Shown: in pieces, positions 8,403-16,589 of the stretch
Numbering within the stretch: the stretch's first letter is position 1
Layout: each line of letters starts with the position of its first letter
Assembly (NCBI RefSeq): GCF_047634355.1
Contig: NZ_JBLIAL010000001.1
Direction: 5' to 3' (one strand)
Source of the DNA: Porticoccus sp002341315
GTDB taxonomy: Bacteria > Pseudomonadota > Gammaproteobacteria > Pseudomonadales > Porticoccaceae
DNA length: 64,000 nucleotides
Notes under the pieces: model-generated
Told to the model about the DNA's origin: nothing
Database searches by the model: none
Seen by the model: only the letters and a program-made list of their open reading frames with translations
Made by a program: the position numbers and the translations under genes

Positions 8403-9146
8403 TGCTTGTTGCTCCTCGTAGTCATATACACTTCTGCCAGTCGTGCTTCTTATCCAGCAAAGGCTCCGGAGCCTCCCCTAAGGGATGGCCAGTCGTCCAT
8501 GGTTCGCTTCCGAACAAGTCGCAAGCTATCCCGGCTACTTTGTCCAGCCTGTGATTATTATCAGCTATTCAGGTGGCGAACCAGCATCAGATTGTCGAAA
8601 AGGTCTAAAGTCTGAGTTTGGGACATTCTAGTATTCTATGCCTGATCGAGACAATGTAACCATTGTGGTGACCACGCCACTATCCGGGAATTAGTGAAGA
8701 CTTTCCCGGGGTGGAGATACCGATACTGTGCGGTCAGGACACGGCTGAAAACCCTGAGCGCTACGCTTACAGTTTGCAAGACCCAGTCGCTTGAACTACG
8801 TTTACAGGTATGTCTCGCGGATCAACTAAACACTGTCGGGAACAAAATAAATCAGAAAATGTCGAGAGACTTAACCACACTGTTTAATTGATGGAGGAAT
8901 TTTTAAACAGCCTATGCCAAGCAATCGATGCCAATGTATAGCAGCACAATTGTTCGAAGCATCCAATCAATCATTTGACTCAATACGCCTTACCAAATAC
9001 AGGTGGGCTTCCGAGCACCCTACATCCGATAAGTCCCCTGTAAAACTCTAATCAGATTTTTTATGACAGGCTGAAGGTCCAGCGGCCTGCCCTGTCAATG
9101 TCTTTCGTGTAACTGTTAATCACTCAAACGATACGGAGGTATCATT
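8403..9146. other. Long intergenic region, no convincing gene
   Basis: About 740 bp lies between divergent genes. Several short open frames exist, for example 47 codons from the ATG near 8914, but none has a well-placed ribosome site or recognisable motif. I see no tRNA, repeat or strong hairpin. Long leaders or a small RNA would not be visible to me. Confidence 0.5.
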
Positions 9147-9845
9147 ATGATTTGCCGTACTTTTAATACCCTGCTAATGATGTTGGTCATAGTGTTTTCC
9201 ATCGGTGCTTACGCTGAAAAACCAATGGAAAAACTAACTGAAAAACCAAAGAGCTACCCGGATGGCACATGGCTCAACATTGACGGGACCGTTAATCGTG
9301 TCGGTCCGAACATGTTTGTCCTCGACTACGGTGAAGGCAATATCACTGTCGAGATGGACGATGTCGATAGGGATGCCGATGCCTACGTGCTGAAAAAAGG
9401 TGACAAAGTACGCGTCTCCGGCATGGTGGATGATGACCTGTATGAAAGCGCCACAATTGAGGCCGGCAGTGTCTATGTGGAAAATCTTGGAACCACCTTC
9501 CACGCCAGCTCCATGAAGGAAGAAGATTCGTACCTCTCGGGGAACACGCCCGTGGTTGTTTCCCGCGGTACGGTACAGGGGCGTATCACTATCGTAGCTG
9601 ATGACAGTTTCACCCTGGATGCTGACGATAGAAAACTCACGGTTAAGGTAAACACCATGCCCTATGATCCGCTTGATAACGCAGGCTACCAACAACTTAA
9701 AGTGGGCGACTACGTATCGGTTACCGGCACCATTCAGCGTGGCTTTTTTGACCACAAAATCCTGAAAGCCACCTCCGTCACTACTTTTTTTGACGGATCA
9801 AAGCCACGTACAACCCCACAATTCTCGACAGATCCCAATCTTTAA
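9147..9845 (+). CDS. Exported protein with two OB-fold-like repeats
   Basis: The protein has 232 residues with a Sec signal peptide (LLMMLVIVFSIGAYAEK, cleavage likely after AYA). The mature part has two similar beta-rich units. The first covers about 40-115 (GTVNRVGPNMFVLDYGEGNITVEM then LKKGDKVRVSGMVDDDLYES). The second covers about 138-215 (GTVQGRITIVADDSFTLDADD then LKVGDYVSVTGTIQRGFFDHK). The G..V.....F.LD.......V...LK.GD.V.V.G layout matches periplasmic OB-fold (BOF/YgiW-like) proteins. The function is unknown; binding of small ligands or envelope stress tolerance is inference. CGGAGG precedes the ATG and a strong terminator follows, so it is monocistronic. Confidence 0.75.
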   Translation: MICRTFNTLLMMLVIVFSIGAYAEKPMEKLTEKPKSYPDGTWLNIDGTVNRVGPNMFVLDYGEGNITVEMDDVDRDADAYVLKKGDKVRVSGMVDDDLYESATIEAGSVYVENLGTTFHASSMKEEDSYLSGNTPVVVSRGTVQGRITIVADDSFTLDADDRKLTVKVNTMPYDPLDNAGYQQLKVGDYVSVTGTIQRGFFDHKILKATSVTTFFDGSKPRTTPQFSTDPNL

Positions 9846-9866
9846 CGGGTCCTGATCACGGTAACA

Positions 9867-9895
9867 ATGGGCTGCGTAAAGCAGCCCATTTTTTT
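9867..9895 (+). terminator. Rho-independent terminator
   Basis: A perfect 9-bp stem (ATGGGCTGC / GCAGCCCAT) with a 5-base loop is followed by a run of T. It lies 22 bp after the stop of the OB-fold protein gene. Confidence 0.93.
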
Positions 9896-9920
9896 GTGCA
9901 GAAATGAAAAAACAAAACTG

Positions 9921-9997
9921 AGGTCAGGTACAAATTTCCTGAAAAATCACGCAGGCAATGTCAGTTTAGAGCAGTTAAGAAGTTGTACCTGACCCCA
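9921..9997. repeat. Palindromic REP/MITE-like element, copy 1
   Basis: The outer arms GGTCAGGTACAA (9922-9933) and TTGTACCTGACC (9983-9994) are exact inverted repeats around about 49 bp. The interior (GTCAGTTTAGAGCAGTTAAG) matches copy 2 at 11073-11147 in the same orientation. The pair brackets the FRG-domain gene. The terminal motif resembles a GGGGTCAGGTACAA repeat that I recall from many gammaproteobacterial genomes. Confidence 0.85.
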
Positions 9998-10027
9998 TTT
10001 ATCTGTGTGAACTGCCTTGCATTCCTT

Positions 10028-11041
10028 TCACCCCTTTGGCCACAAGGCTCGTTTGTAAGCGAGATGCTCCGCTGCATTTTCAAATGACGGCATGACAGTG
10101 AGCTTTGAGACATCGAGCCTATAAAGCAAACGCAAAAGGTTATCTGCTTCATCCGCTGGCAATGAAAGCCGAATCAAGGGAGAACGTGTGTATAGTGTTC
10201 CCAGGTCCCGCTCATTAGCTACGGCATCCTCGATGCTAGGCCACTTTCCATTTTCAAGGAAATACTGATTGGCATTTTTGATTAGCGTGAAGGCACCACG
10301 CTGAGCCCTTAGAAAGTGATTGCCTGCTCTTGGAGCGGAGACATATTTCAGGCTGCTCACTTCGCGAAGAAGCTGTGTGCCGAGACAAATAATTGAGAAC
10401 TCTGATTGCACTCGGTCAGAACCGGCTAGTGCTGATGCCTGCTCGGCAGCGAAATAAGCTGCTATTAGGGGCGATTCAGTCCAGTCCAAAAGTCTGGTTG
10501 GAACACCATAATGTTGTGCCATTGCCATACTTGTCAGAAACTGCGGGGCTGGAAACTCTGAATTCAATTCAATTTCTTGGCCTGAATTCAAATCTTCAAA
10601 AATTTTCTGGTGTAGCGCCAAAGAGTTGTAGTCAAGCGGGGTATTAATCCCAACCTTATCAGCTGACTCTAAGAAGAGTTGAACAGCTCTTAGTTCCGCA
10701 TGAATATGTAGTGCCAAATACTCCCTTCGCTCACTTTCCTCCGGAATCGTCTGGCCAGGTGGTTGAGGCGTGTAATTCTTGAGCACATCAGGCGTGCGAT
10801 GCGCTGATGGTATAAGAGACCAATCCTTTCGCGCCTGCCCACGAAATAGATACCCTCTTGTGAGTCGCTCACTGACATCAAAAAGGCTTTGGGGAGCCAG
10901 AATATTTTCGTCGAGAAAACAATCAATTAGCTCTCTAGCACTTTTGAATGAAATATCCTCGTCAAACATCTGTGTTCCTTGTTCTAGCCCTAACATTTGT
11001 ATATGGCGCACTCGCGCTTTGCCAAAACTGATATTCGGCAC
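10028..11041 (-). CDS. FRG-domain protein
   Basis: The protein has 337 residues. The FRG domain is clear: YLFRGQARKDWSLIPSAHR near residues 63-81, and later AQHYGVPTRLLDWTESPLIA near 172-191, the two hallmark motifs of the family. The rest is mixed helical sequence without other recognised domains. FRG proteins often occur in phage and accessory regions and are suspected toxins or defence components; the biochemical activity is not settled. The gene lies alone between two direct copies of a palindromic element, with only 30 bp on either side, which suggests a mobile one-gene cassette. No antitoxin-like partner is visible. Confidence 0.85.
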   Translation of the reverse strand: MPNISFGKARVRHIQMLGLEQGTQMFDEDISFKSARELIDCFLDENILAPQSLFDVSERLTRGYLFRGQARKDWSLIPSAHRTPDVLKNYTPQPPGQTIPEESERREYLALHIHAELRAVQLFLESADKVGINTPLDYNSLALHQKIFEDLNSGQEIELNSEFPAPQFLTSMAMAQHYGVPTRLLDWTESPLIAAYFAAEQASALAGSDRVQSEFSIICLGTQLLREVSSLKYVSAPRAGNHFLRAQRGAFTLIKNANQYFLENGKWPSIEDAVANERDLGTLYTRSPLIRLSLPADEADNLLRLLYRLDVSKLTVMPSFENAAEHLAYKRALWPKG

Positions 11042-11072
11042 TTTTTGATAACGGATTGATACAGAAAATAAA

Positions 11073-11147
11073 TGGGGTCAGCTACAACTTTTCAAAATAA
11101 GCGTGAATATCAACTAGAAGCAGCTTAAGAAAATTGTACCTAACCCG
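11073..11147. repeat. Palindromic REP/MITE-like element, copy 2
   Basis: The arms GGGTCAGCTACAA (11075-11087) and TTGTACCTAACCC (11134-11146) form an imperfect inverted repeat with two mismatches. The interior (ATCAACTAGAAGCAGCTTAAGAA) aligns with copy 1 at 9921-9997 in direct orientation. The more mismatched arms suggest that this copy is older or decayed. Confidence 0.8.
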
Positions 11148-11199
11148 AATTATCACTTGTTATTGAAGCACGACTATTAAAATCCTGCGATCTTGATTG

Positions 11200-11334
11200 T
11201 TAGTGACAGTGATATGGCTTTGAACCTGCATGGCAGCATAGTCCTGGAGGACTATCTTTGCGGCAACCTCCACTGTGAGCTAGAACCGCTGACGAAAAAA
11301 CTACAATTGAGATGATTAGGAAAAACTTTTTCAT
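11200..11334 (-). CDS. 44-residue exported Cys/His-rich protein (YHCH motif)
   Basis: This is a short frame with an ATG at 11334 and a CCGGAG ribosome site 8 nt before it. The product has a Sec signal (KKFFLIISIVVFSSAVLA, cleaved before HSGGC). The mature peptide of about 25 residues contains HSGGC, a CCH pair and a C-terminal PYHCH. The HSGG ... YHCH pattern recalls the small YHYH or excalibur-like domains found in exported and cell-surface proteins, which are thought to bind metal. Four Cys and several His in 25 residues support metal binding or disulfides, as inference. It lies just outside the FRG cassette. Confidence 0.72.
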   Translation of the reverse strand: MKKFFLIISIVVFSSAVLAHSGGCRKDSPPGLCCHAGSKPYHCH

Positions 11335-11505
11335 GGACGTTCTCCGGTATAGCTATTAGTGAATAACTAAACGTCCATATTTAATGGTACAACAATACCA
11401 TTTGTGGGTGCTTTTGGTTCCCATTCAAAAAAGACAAAGAAGTCCGGCTAATATTCACCCTGCCTGATCCACAAGCTCCCGCTTGCCGGATGGCACGAAC
11501 GGGCA

Positions 11506-11539
11506 CAAAAAAGCCGCTCAAGCTAAGCTGTAAGCGGCT
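11506..11539 (-). terminator. Terminator after tRNA-Pro
   Basis: On the minus strand, AGCCGCT ... AGCGGCT form a 7-bp stem (11533-11539 with 11512-11518) followed by six T. It is placed 16 bp downstream of the tRNA. Confidence 0.88.
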
Positions 11540-11554
11540 AATTTATTTGATTTT

Positions 11555-11631
11555 TGGTCGGGACGACAGGATTTGAACCTGTGACCACTACACCCCCAGT
11601 GTAGTGCGCTACCAGACTGCGCTACGCCCCG
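11555..11631 (-). tRNA. tRNA-Pro (GGG)
   Basis: The 77-nt cloverleaf reads CGGGGCG acceptor, GCGC D-stem, CTACA/TGTAG anticodon stem with loop CTGGGGG (anticodon GGG), GGTTCAAAT T-loop, and an encoded CCA end. Confidence 0.96.
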
Positions 11632-11646
11632 AAGAGGAAGGCGCAC

Positions 11647-11674
11647 ATAATACCGGATGCACCCCACAATTCAA
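11647..11674 (-). promoter_or_regulatory. Sigma-70 promoter of tRNA-Pro
   Basis: On the minus strand, -35 TTGAAT (11674-11669) and -10 TATTAT (11652-11647) are separated by 16 bp. A GTGCGCC discriminator follows, about 15 bp before the tRNA. A GC-rich discriminator is usual for growth-rate-controlled stable RNA promoters. Confidence 0.7.
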
Positions 11675-11682
11675 GAATAAAA

Positions 11683-12039
11683 TCAGGCCTTCAGGACCTG
11701 TAACAGGTCTTCCAGCTCGCCGACTGTCTGGTCGATCAACTGTTTCACCTGCGTGGCCTCTTCCTTGGCATCCTCACCGGTCATGCGCTGACGGGCACCG
11801 CCAATGGTAAAACCCTGCTCATAGAGCAATGAACGAATCTGCCGGATCAGGATGACATCCTGGCGCTGATAGTAGCGGCGATTACCACGGCGTTTTACCG
11901 GGCTGAGAGTGGGAAACTCCTGCTCCCAGTAACGAAGCACATGGGGTTTGACATCGCAGAGTTCACTGACTTCACCGATGGTAAAGTAACGCTTGCCGGG
12001 AATGGCCGGCAACTGATCGTTATTGCTCGGTTCCAGCAT
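11683..12039 (-). CDS. MerR-family transcriptional regulator
   Basis: The protein has 118 residues. The winged helix-turn-helix is clear: YFTIGEVSELCDVKPHVLRYW near residues 18-38, then VKRRGNRRYYQRQDVILIRQI. A short helical tail (about 85-118) has no metal-binding cysteines, so it is not a classic metal sensor. It overlaps ihfA by 20 bp. This MerR gene regularly follows ihfA in pseudomonads and relatives; its targets are not known to me. It is the last gene of the translation operon before tRNA-Pro. Confidence 0.9.
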   Translation of the reverse strand: MLEPSNNDQLPAIPGKRYFTIGEVSELCDVKPHVLRYWEQEFPTLSPVKRRGNRRYYQRQDVILIRQIRSLLYEQGFTIGGARQRMTGEDAKEEATQVKQLIDQTVGELEDLLQVLKA

Positions 12040-12322
12040 AGCTTTCTACTCTCGCTTTAAGTTTTTGTCCGGGTTTGAACGTCACTACTCGTCTGGCAGA
12101 AATGGGGATCTCTTCACCGGTTTTTGGATTGCGACCGGGGCGGGTTTTTTTGTCGCGCAGTTCAAAGTTACCAAAGCCTGATAGTTTGACCTGTTCGTTT
12201 TTCTCAAGGGCGGTTCGGATCTCTTCAAAAAACGATTCGACGATTTCCTTGGCCTCGCGTTTGTTCAAACCCAGGTCTTCGAAAAGCATTTCTGCAAGGT
12301 CGGCTTTGGTAAGTGCTGACAT
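12020..12322 (-). CDS. ihfA: Integration host factor alpha subunit
   Basis: The protein has 100 residues and starts MSALTKADLAEMLFEDLGLNK. It includes the DNA-intercalating arm region KTRPGRNPKTGEEIPISARR, whose proline wedge (the P of GRNP) kinks DNA. It dimerises with IhfB, which is also in this window at 59.8-60.1 kb, and bends DNA at specific sites. It sits 7 bp after pheT, the standard gammaproteobacterial order. Confidence 0.97.
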   Translation of the reverse strand: MSALTKADLAEMLFEDLGLNKREAKEIVESFFEEIRTALEKNEQVKLSGFGNFELRDKKTRPGRNPKTGEEIPISARRVVTFKPGQKLKARVESYAGTEQ

Positions 12323-12329
12323 AACTCGC

Positions 12330-14711
12330 TTAACCCCTGAGACTCGCTGAATGTTGTTCTTTTATGGCGCTGACCACTTGATCCACAGCCACCGTTATTT
12401 CTTCTTCGGTAAGAGTGCGCGAACTCTCTCTAAAGGTCAAGCCAACTGCAATACTTTTTCTATTGATTTCAACACCTTTCCCTTGGTAGACGTCAAATAT
12501 CTTTAAGTCAACGAGGTAACAACCCGCCGCCTCTCGAATGGTTTCACAGAGTGTGCTGGCAGAAAGGTCCCGATCCACAATCACCGCCAGGTCGCGGCGG
12601 ACTTCCGGGAACCGGCTGACACCCCGAAAAGCGGGCAGCTCACCCTCGACCACAGCACCCAGGGCAAGCTCAAAGACATACACCGGCTGGGATATATCCA
12701 GCAGCTTCTGAACACGCGGGTGCAGCAGACCGATATACCCTACCGGCTCACCATTTCGCTCAATGGCGGCACATTGTCCGGGGTGCAGCGCGGGATGTGC
12801 AGCAGGCACAAAGCGGTACTGATCAAACACATGGTTCTGCTTGAGGAGCGCTTCCACATCGGATTTGATATCAAAAAAATCCACCAGATCACGCGGGTTT
12901 GACCAGCGTTCCGGCAAACGGGTGCCGGTGACGGCACCGGCAATCATGGATTCCTGCTTCACGCCACCCGCTTCGGGCATGAAGCTCAATCCGGACTCAA
13001 AAATCCTGACACGGGATTGCTGGCGATTGAGGTTGCGGCGTACGGCCGGTAGCAGACCGGACCAGAGGGTGGTTCTCATCACCGACATATCACTGGCGAT
13101 GGGGTTGGCCAGTGCGACACCCTCTATGTCTGGAAGCAGGTGTTTCTGGACGTCGGGATCGACAAAACAGTAGGTAATGGCTTCGCGGTAGCCCCGGGCA
13201 ACCAGCTGCTGGCGCAACAATGACAAACCGGTGCGGGTTTCGCGACAGACTTCAATCGGCAGACTGGCGCTGATCGTAGCGGTCGGCAAGCGGTTGTAGC
13301 CGTAGATGCGGGCCACTTCCTCTATCAGGTCCACTTCAATCGCAATATCGAAGCGCCAGCTGGGAACCCTGCAGCGCCAACCGTCTTCATCCTCGGCAAG
13401 AATTTCCAGACCGAGACGCTGTAACATGCCGCTAACCAGCCCGGCATCCAGTGACAGACTCAACTGCTGTTGCAGTTTGCGCCGGGTCAGCCTCACCTCC
13501 CCGGATCGGGGCAAGTGCGCTTCTGACTCGGCCACAGTTACCGGACCGGCCTGCCCCCCGACAATGTTCTGCAGCAGTGCGGTGGCACGCTCAATCGCAA
13601 GAGACTGCAACTGCCAGTCAACGCCGCGCTCGAAGCGGTGGGATGAATCGGTATGGAGCCCGTAATTGCGTGGGCGACCGGCAATCGCCAGCGGATCAAA
13701 ATAGGCGCTTTCTAGAAAAATATCCCGGGTATCCGCCGTGACAGCAGACAGTTTGCCGCCCATGATTCCGGCGATAGCCAGCGGTTTTTGGTGATCGGCA
13801 ATCACCAGTGTGTCGTCGTTCAATGTGGCCTTGGAACCGTCCAGCAATTCGAGTGACTCACCCTGCTCCGCCATGCGCACCCGAATACCACCGTCCAGCG
13901 TGGCAAGATCAAAGGCGTGCATCGGTTGACCCAGCTCGAGCATCACATAGTTGGTCACATCGACCACCGGGTCGATACTGCGAATACCGCTGCGGCGCAG
14001 TTTTTCCTGCAGCCACAGGGGAGACGGGGCAGCCAGATTGACGCCGCGAATCACCCGACCGACATAACGGGGACAGGCAGCGGAGGCGTCCAGTACGACG
14101 GGCAAATGGTCGTCGACCGTGGCCGATACCGGATCAAGGGAAGGCCCGGCCACCGCAACCGTATTTAATACGCCCACCTCGCGGGCCAGACCCCGAATAC
14201 TCAGACAATCGCCGCGATTGGGGGTTAAGTCGACCTCGATCAATTGATCATTGAGGCTCAGATAGTCGCGCAGATCCGCACCCGCTGGCGCATCGGAGGG
14301 CAGCTCCCACAACCCGGAACCATCACCGCCCAAACCAATTTCATCCTGACCGCAGAGCATACCGAAGGACTCCACGTCCCGCAGTTTGGCTTTACGTATT
14401 TTCATGTCGCCGGGCAACGTGGCACCCACCGTTGCGAAGGGCACTTTCAGACCCTGGCGGGCATTGGGTGCGCCACAAACTACCTGGACCGTTTCACCGG
14501 CAGCGCCGGTCACCTGACAGACTCGCAATTTATCGGCATTGGGGTGTGGATCCACCGCGCCAATTTCACCGACCACCACGCCATCGAACGCCGGGGCCAC
14601 GGCGTCAACCGCATCCACTTCGAGACCCGCCATGGTCAGCTGAGCAACCAACTCTGCCGTGTCAATACTCGGACTAACCCACTCACGCAACCAGGATTCA
14701 CTGAATTTCAT
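12330..14711 (-). CDS. pheT: Phenylalanyl-tRNA synthetase beta subunit
   Basis: The 793-residue protein has the usual parts: an N-terminal tRNA-binding EMAP-like domain (about 40-150), a B3/B4 editing region (about 215-390, with FDLATLDGGIRVR), B5, a catalytic-like core, and a C-terminal anticodon-binding ferredoxin-fold domain (from about 700, FRGVSRFPEVRRDLAVIVD). Length matches the bacterial family. With PheS it forms the alpha2-beta2 enzyme that charges tRNA-Phe. The gene follows pheS by about 50 bp of AT-rich sequence. Confidence 0.97.
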   Translation of the reverse strand: MKFSESWLREWVSPSIDTAELVAQLTMAGLEVDAVDAVAPAFDGVVVGEIGAVDPHPNADKLRVCQVTGAAGETVQVVCGAPNARQGLKVPFATVGATLPGDMKIRKAKLRDVESFGMLCGQDEIGLGGDGSGLWELPSDAPAGADLRDYLSLNDQLIEVDLTPNRGDCLSIRGLAREVGVLNTVAVAGPSLDPVSATVDDHLPVVLDASAACPRYVGRVIRGVNLAAPSPLWLQEKLRRSGIRSIDPVVDVTNYVMLELGQPMHAFDLATLDGGIRVRMAEQGESLELLDGSKATLNDDTLVIADHQKPLAIAGIMGGKLSAVTADTRDIFLESAYFDPLAIAGRPRNYGLHTDSSHRFERGVDWQLQSLAIERATALLQNIVGGQAGPVTVAESEAHLPRSGEVRLTRRKLQQQLSLSLDAGLVSGMLQRLGLEILAEDEDGWRCRVPSWRFDIAIEVDLIEEVARIYGYNRLPTATISASLPIEVCRETRTGLSLLRQQLVARGYREAITYCFVDPDVQKHLLPDIEGVALANPIASDMSVMRTTLWSGLLPAVRRNLNRQQSRVRIFESGLSFMPEAGGVKQESMIAGAVTGTRLPERWSNPRDLVDFFDIKSDVEALLKQNHVFDQYRFVPAAHPALHPGQCAAIERNGEPVGYIGLLHPRVQKLLDISQPVYVFELALGAVVEGELPAFRGVSRFPEVRRDLAVIVDRDLSASTLCETIREAAGCYLVDLKIFDVYQGKGVEINRKSIAVGLTFRESSRTLTEEEITVAVDQVVSAIKEQHSASLRG

Positions 14712-14762
14712 TGCTCACCAAATCAAATTATTTACTTTATATAAATAATGTATCTATTTGTT

Positions 14763-15776
14763 TTAAAACTGTTTTAGAAACTGAATTTCGTTATCAAAAA
14801 ACAGGCGAAGGTCATTGACCCCGTAGCGCAGCATCGCCAGCCGCTCGACGCCCATACCGAAGGCAAAACCGGAATATTTCTCGGCATCAATGCCACAATG
14901 ACCGAACACATTGGGATGCACCATGCCGCAACCCATCACCTCCAGCCACCCGGTATTCTTGCAGATGCGGCAACCGGCACCGCGACAGTTAGTGCACTGG
15001 ATATCCACCTCGGCAGAGGGTTCAGTAAACGGGAAATAGGACGGGCGGAAGCGCACCGGCAGGTCCGCCTCAAAAAAGGCTTTCAAAAACTGATCGATCG
15101 TTCCTCTGAGGTCCGCCATGCTGACATCGCGATCCACCACCAGACCTTCCACCTGATGAAACATCGGGGTGTGGGTCAGATCGGAATCGCAACGGTAGAC
15201 GCGCCCGGGACAGATAATGCGGATAGGGGGCTCCTGCGTCTTCATGGTACGAATCTGCACCGGCGAGGTATGGGTGCGCAACACGGTATTTTCCGTCACA
15301 TAAAAAGTGTCGTGCATGGCTCTGGCCGGATGGTGTGATGGAATATTCAGGGCTTCGAAGTTGTGATAATCATCTTCAATCTCGGGGCCCTCTTCCACGC
15401 TGTAACCAACCCGGCTGAAGAAAGACTCAATCCGCTCCATGGTATGGGTAATCAGGTGCAGTCCGCCGCTGTCCTCACCGCGACCGGGCAGTGTCACATC
15501 CAGTGCTTCGCTGGCCAGCCTGGCCTCCAGATCCGCATTTTCCAGATCAGTGCGATGGCGATTGATCTGACTCTGGAGCTGCTCTTTTACTTCATTAATT
15601 TTCGCACCCGCTGCGGGGCGCTCTTCAGCCGAGAGTTTGCCCAACCCTTTTAACAGATCCGTCAGCCTGCCTTTCTTGCCAAGATATTCGACCCGCACCT
15701 GATCCAGTGCTGCCAAATCCTGTGCCTGCTCTATGGCCTGCTGCGCCTCACGGGCCAGAAGCTCAAGGGTTTCCAT
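14763..15776 (-). CDS. pheS: Phenylalanyl-tRNA synthetase alpha subunit
   Basis: The 337-residue protein starts METLELLAREAQQAIEQ and continues VRVEYLGKKGRLT, like E. coli PheS. I chose the ATG at 15776 (with AAGG 8 nt upstream) over a GTG two codons earlier. Class II motifs are visible: motif 2 near RTHTSPVQIRTM and motif 3 near GFAFGMGVERLAMLRYG. A CTNCRGAGCRICKNTGW segment carries four Cys and may bind zinc. The gene is preceded by a terminator-like hairpin after rplT. Confidence 0.97.
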   Translation of the reverse strand: METLELLAREAQQAIEQAQDLAALDQVRVEYLGKKGRLTDLLKGLGKLSAEERPAAGAKINEVKEQLQSQINRHRTDLENADLEARLASEALDVTLPGRGEDSGGLHLITHTMERIESFFSRVGYSVEEGPEIEDDYHNFEALNIPSHHPARAMHDTFYVTENTVLRTHTSPVQIRTMKTQEPPIRIICPGRVYRCDSDLTHTPMFHQVEGLVVDRDVSMADLRGTIDQFLKAFFEADLPVRFRPSYFPFTEPSAEVDIQCTNCRGAGCRICKNTGWLEVMGCGMVHPNVFGHCGIDAEKYSGFAFGMGVERLAMLRYGVNDLRLFFDNEIQFLKQF

Positions 15777-15811
15777 GCTCACAACCTTATCAAGCGGTTC
15801 ATATCAAAAAC

Positions 15812-15842
15812 AAAAAAGGGAAAGAGCTGCGGCCCTTTCCCC
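15812..15842 (-). terminator. Hairpin terminator/attenuator between rplT and pheS
   Basis: On the minus strand, GGGAAAG and CTTTCCC form a stem (15841-15835 with 15824-15818) around a GC-rich loop, followed by six T. It lies upstream of pheST, where E. coli has its attenuator, but I see no Phe-rich leader peptide ahead of it. Partial termination is the likely role. Confidence 0.72.
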
Positions 15843-15889
15843 TTTCAATCTGCATTATTTGATGCCGGGAAAACCTCGGCACAAATATA

Positions 15890-16246
15890 TCAAGCCAGGG
15901 CAGCCTTCGCCTGTTCTGCGACAGCAGCAAATGCCGCTTTATCGTGAACAGCAAGGTCAGCCAACACACGGCGATCCAGCTCAATATTGGCTTTCTTCAG
16001 TCCAGCGATCAGGCGGCTGTAGCTGATACCCTCAGCGCGTGATTGCGCATTGATCCGGGTAATCCACAGAGCGCGGAAGGTACGCTTTTTGACACGGCGG
16101 TCACGGTAGGCGTACTGACCTGCCTTGGTGACAGCCTGTTTGGCAACGCGAAATATACGACTGCGAGCACCGTAGTAACCCTTTGCAGCCTTCAGAATTT
16201 TCTTGTGGCGACGGTGTGCGACAACACCTCTTTTTACACGTGACAT
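15890..16246 (-). CDS. rplT: 50S ribosomal protein L20
   Basis: The protein has 118 residues and starts MSRVKRGVVAHRRHKKILK, followed by GYYGARSRIFRVAKQAV and the RNA-binding YRDRRVKKRTFRALWITRIN; length and sequence are standard. L20 is an early 23S rRNA assembly protein and in E. coli represses its own operon translationally. It is third in infC-rpmI-rplT. Confidence 0.98.
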   Translation of the reverse strand: MSRVKRGVVAHRRHKKILKAAKGYYGARSRIFRVAKQAVTKAGQYAYRDRRVKKRTFRALWITRINAQSRAEGISYSRLIAGLKKANIELDRRVLADLAVHDKAAFAAVAEQAKAALA

Positions 16247-16274
16247 ATCAATATCCTCTCAAATAATCGGTTAA

Positions 16275-16466
16275 TCAGGAGCGCAACATACGATCGACCA
16301 GGGGCGAATCAGAACCGTTCATGGTGCTGGTGCCACGCAGGTGACGCTTACGCTTCTGCGACATTTTTGTGAGGATGTGACTTCTGTTGGCGTGTTTGTG
16401 CTTGTAGCCAGCGCCGGTTTTCTTGAAGCGCTTGGCGGCACCGCTATGTACTTTTGCTTTTGGCAT
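16275..16466 (-). CDS. rpmI: 50S ribosomal protein L35
   Basis: The 63-residue basic protein starts MPKAKVHSGAAKRFKKTGAG and contains the KHKHANRSHILTK core typical of L35. The ribosome site is CGGAGA before the ATG. It lies between infC and rplT as usual. Confidence 0.97.
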   Translation of the reverse strand: MPKAKVHSGAAKRFKKTGAGYKHKHANRSHILTKMSQKRKRHLRGTSTMNGSDSPLVDRMLRS

Positions 16467-16589
16467 TTTGTGTCTCCGTTTATAGACGGGTTAAATAATG
16501 AAGAAGTCACTCCCGGACAGTCTGCCAGGGGCTGCGCGCGGGTAGTGCCCGGTGAATCCTGATATGGCCGGAGGCCAGAGGGGGTCGGG

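Noticed and set aside
8694..8891. 65-codon frame in the same gap
   Set aside because: It has no ribosome site and no recognisable sequence; likely chance.
8914..9057. 47-codon ATG frame in the long gap before the OB-fold gene
   Set aside because: The GGAGG is about 16 nt away, the composition is unlike its neighbours, and no signal or domain is seen.
15799..15864. Possible Phe-containing leader peptide (18 codons from an ATG, ending FPFLFLI) before pheS
   Set aside because: Its Phe codons lie in the terminator's 3' arm and T-run, so they cannot control antitermination, and there is no ribosome site before the ATG.
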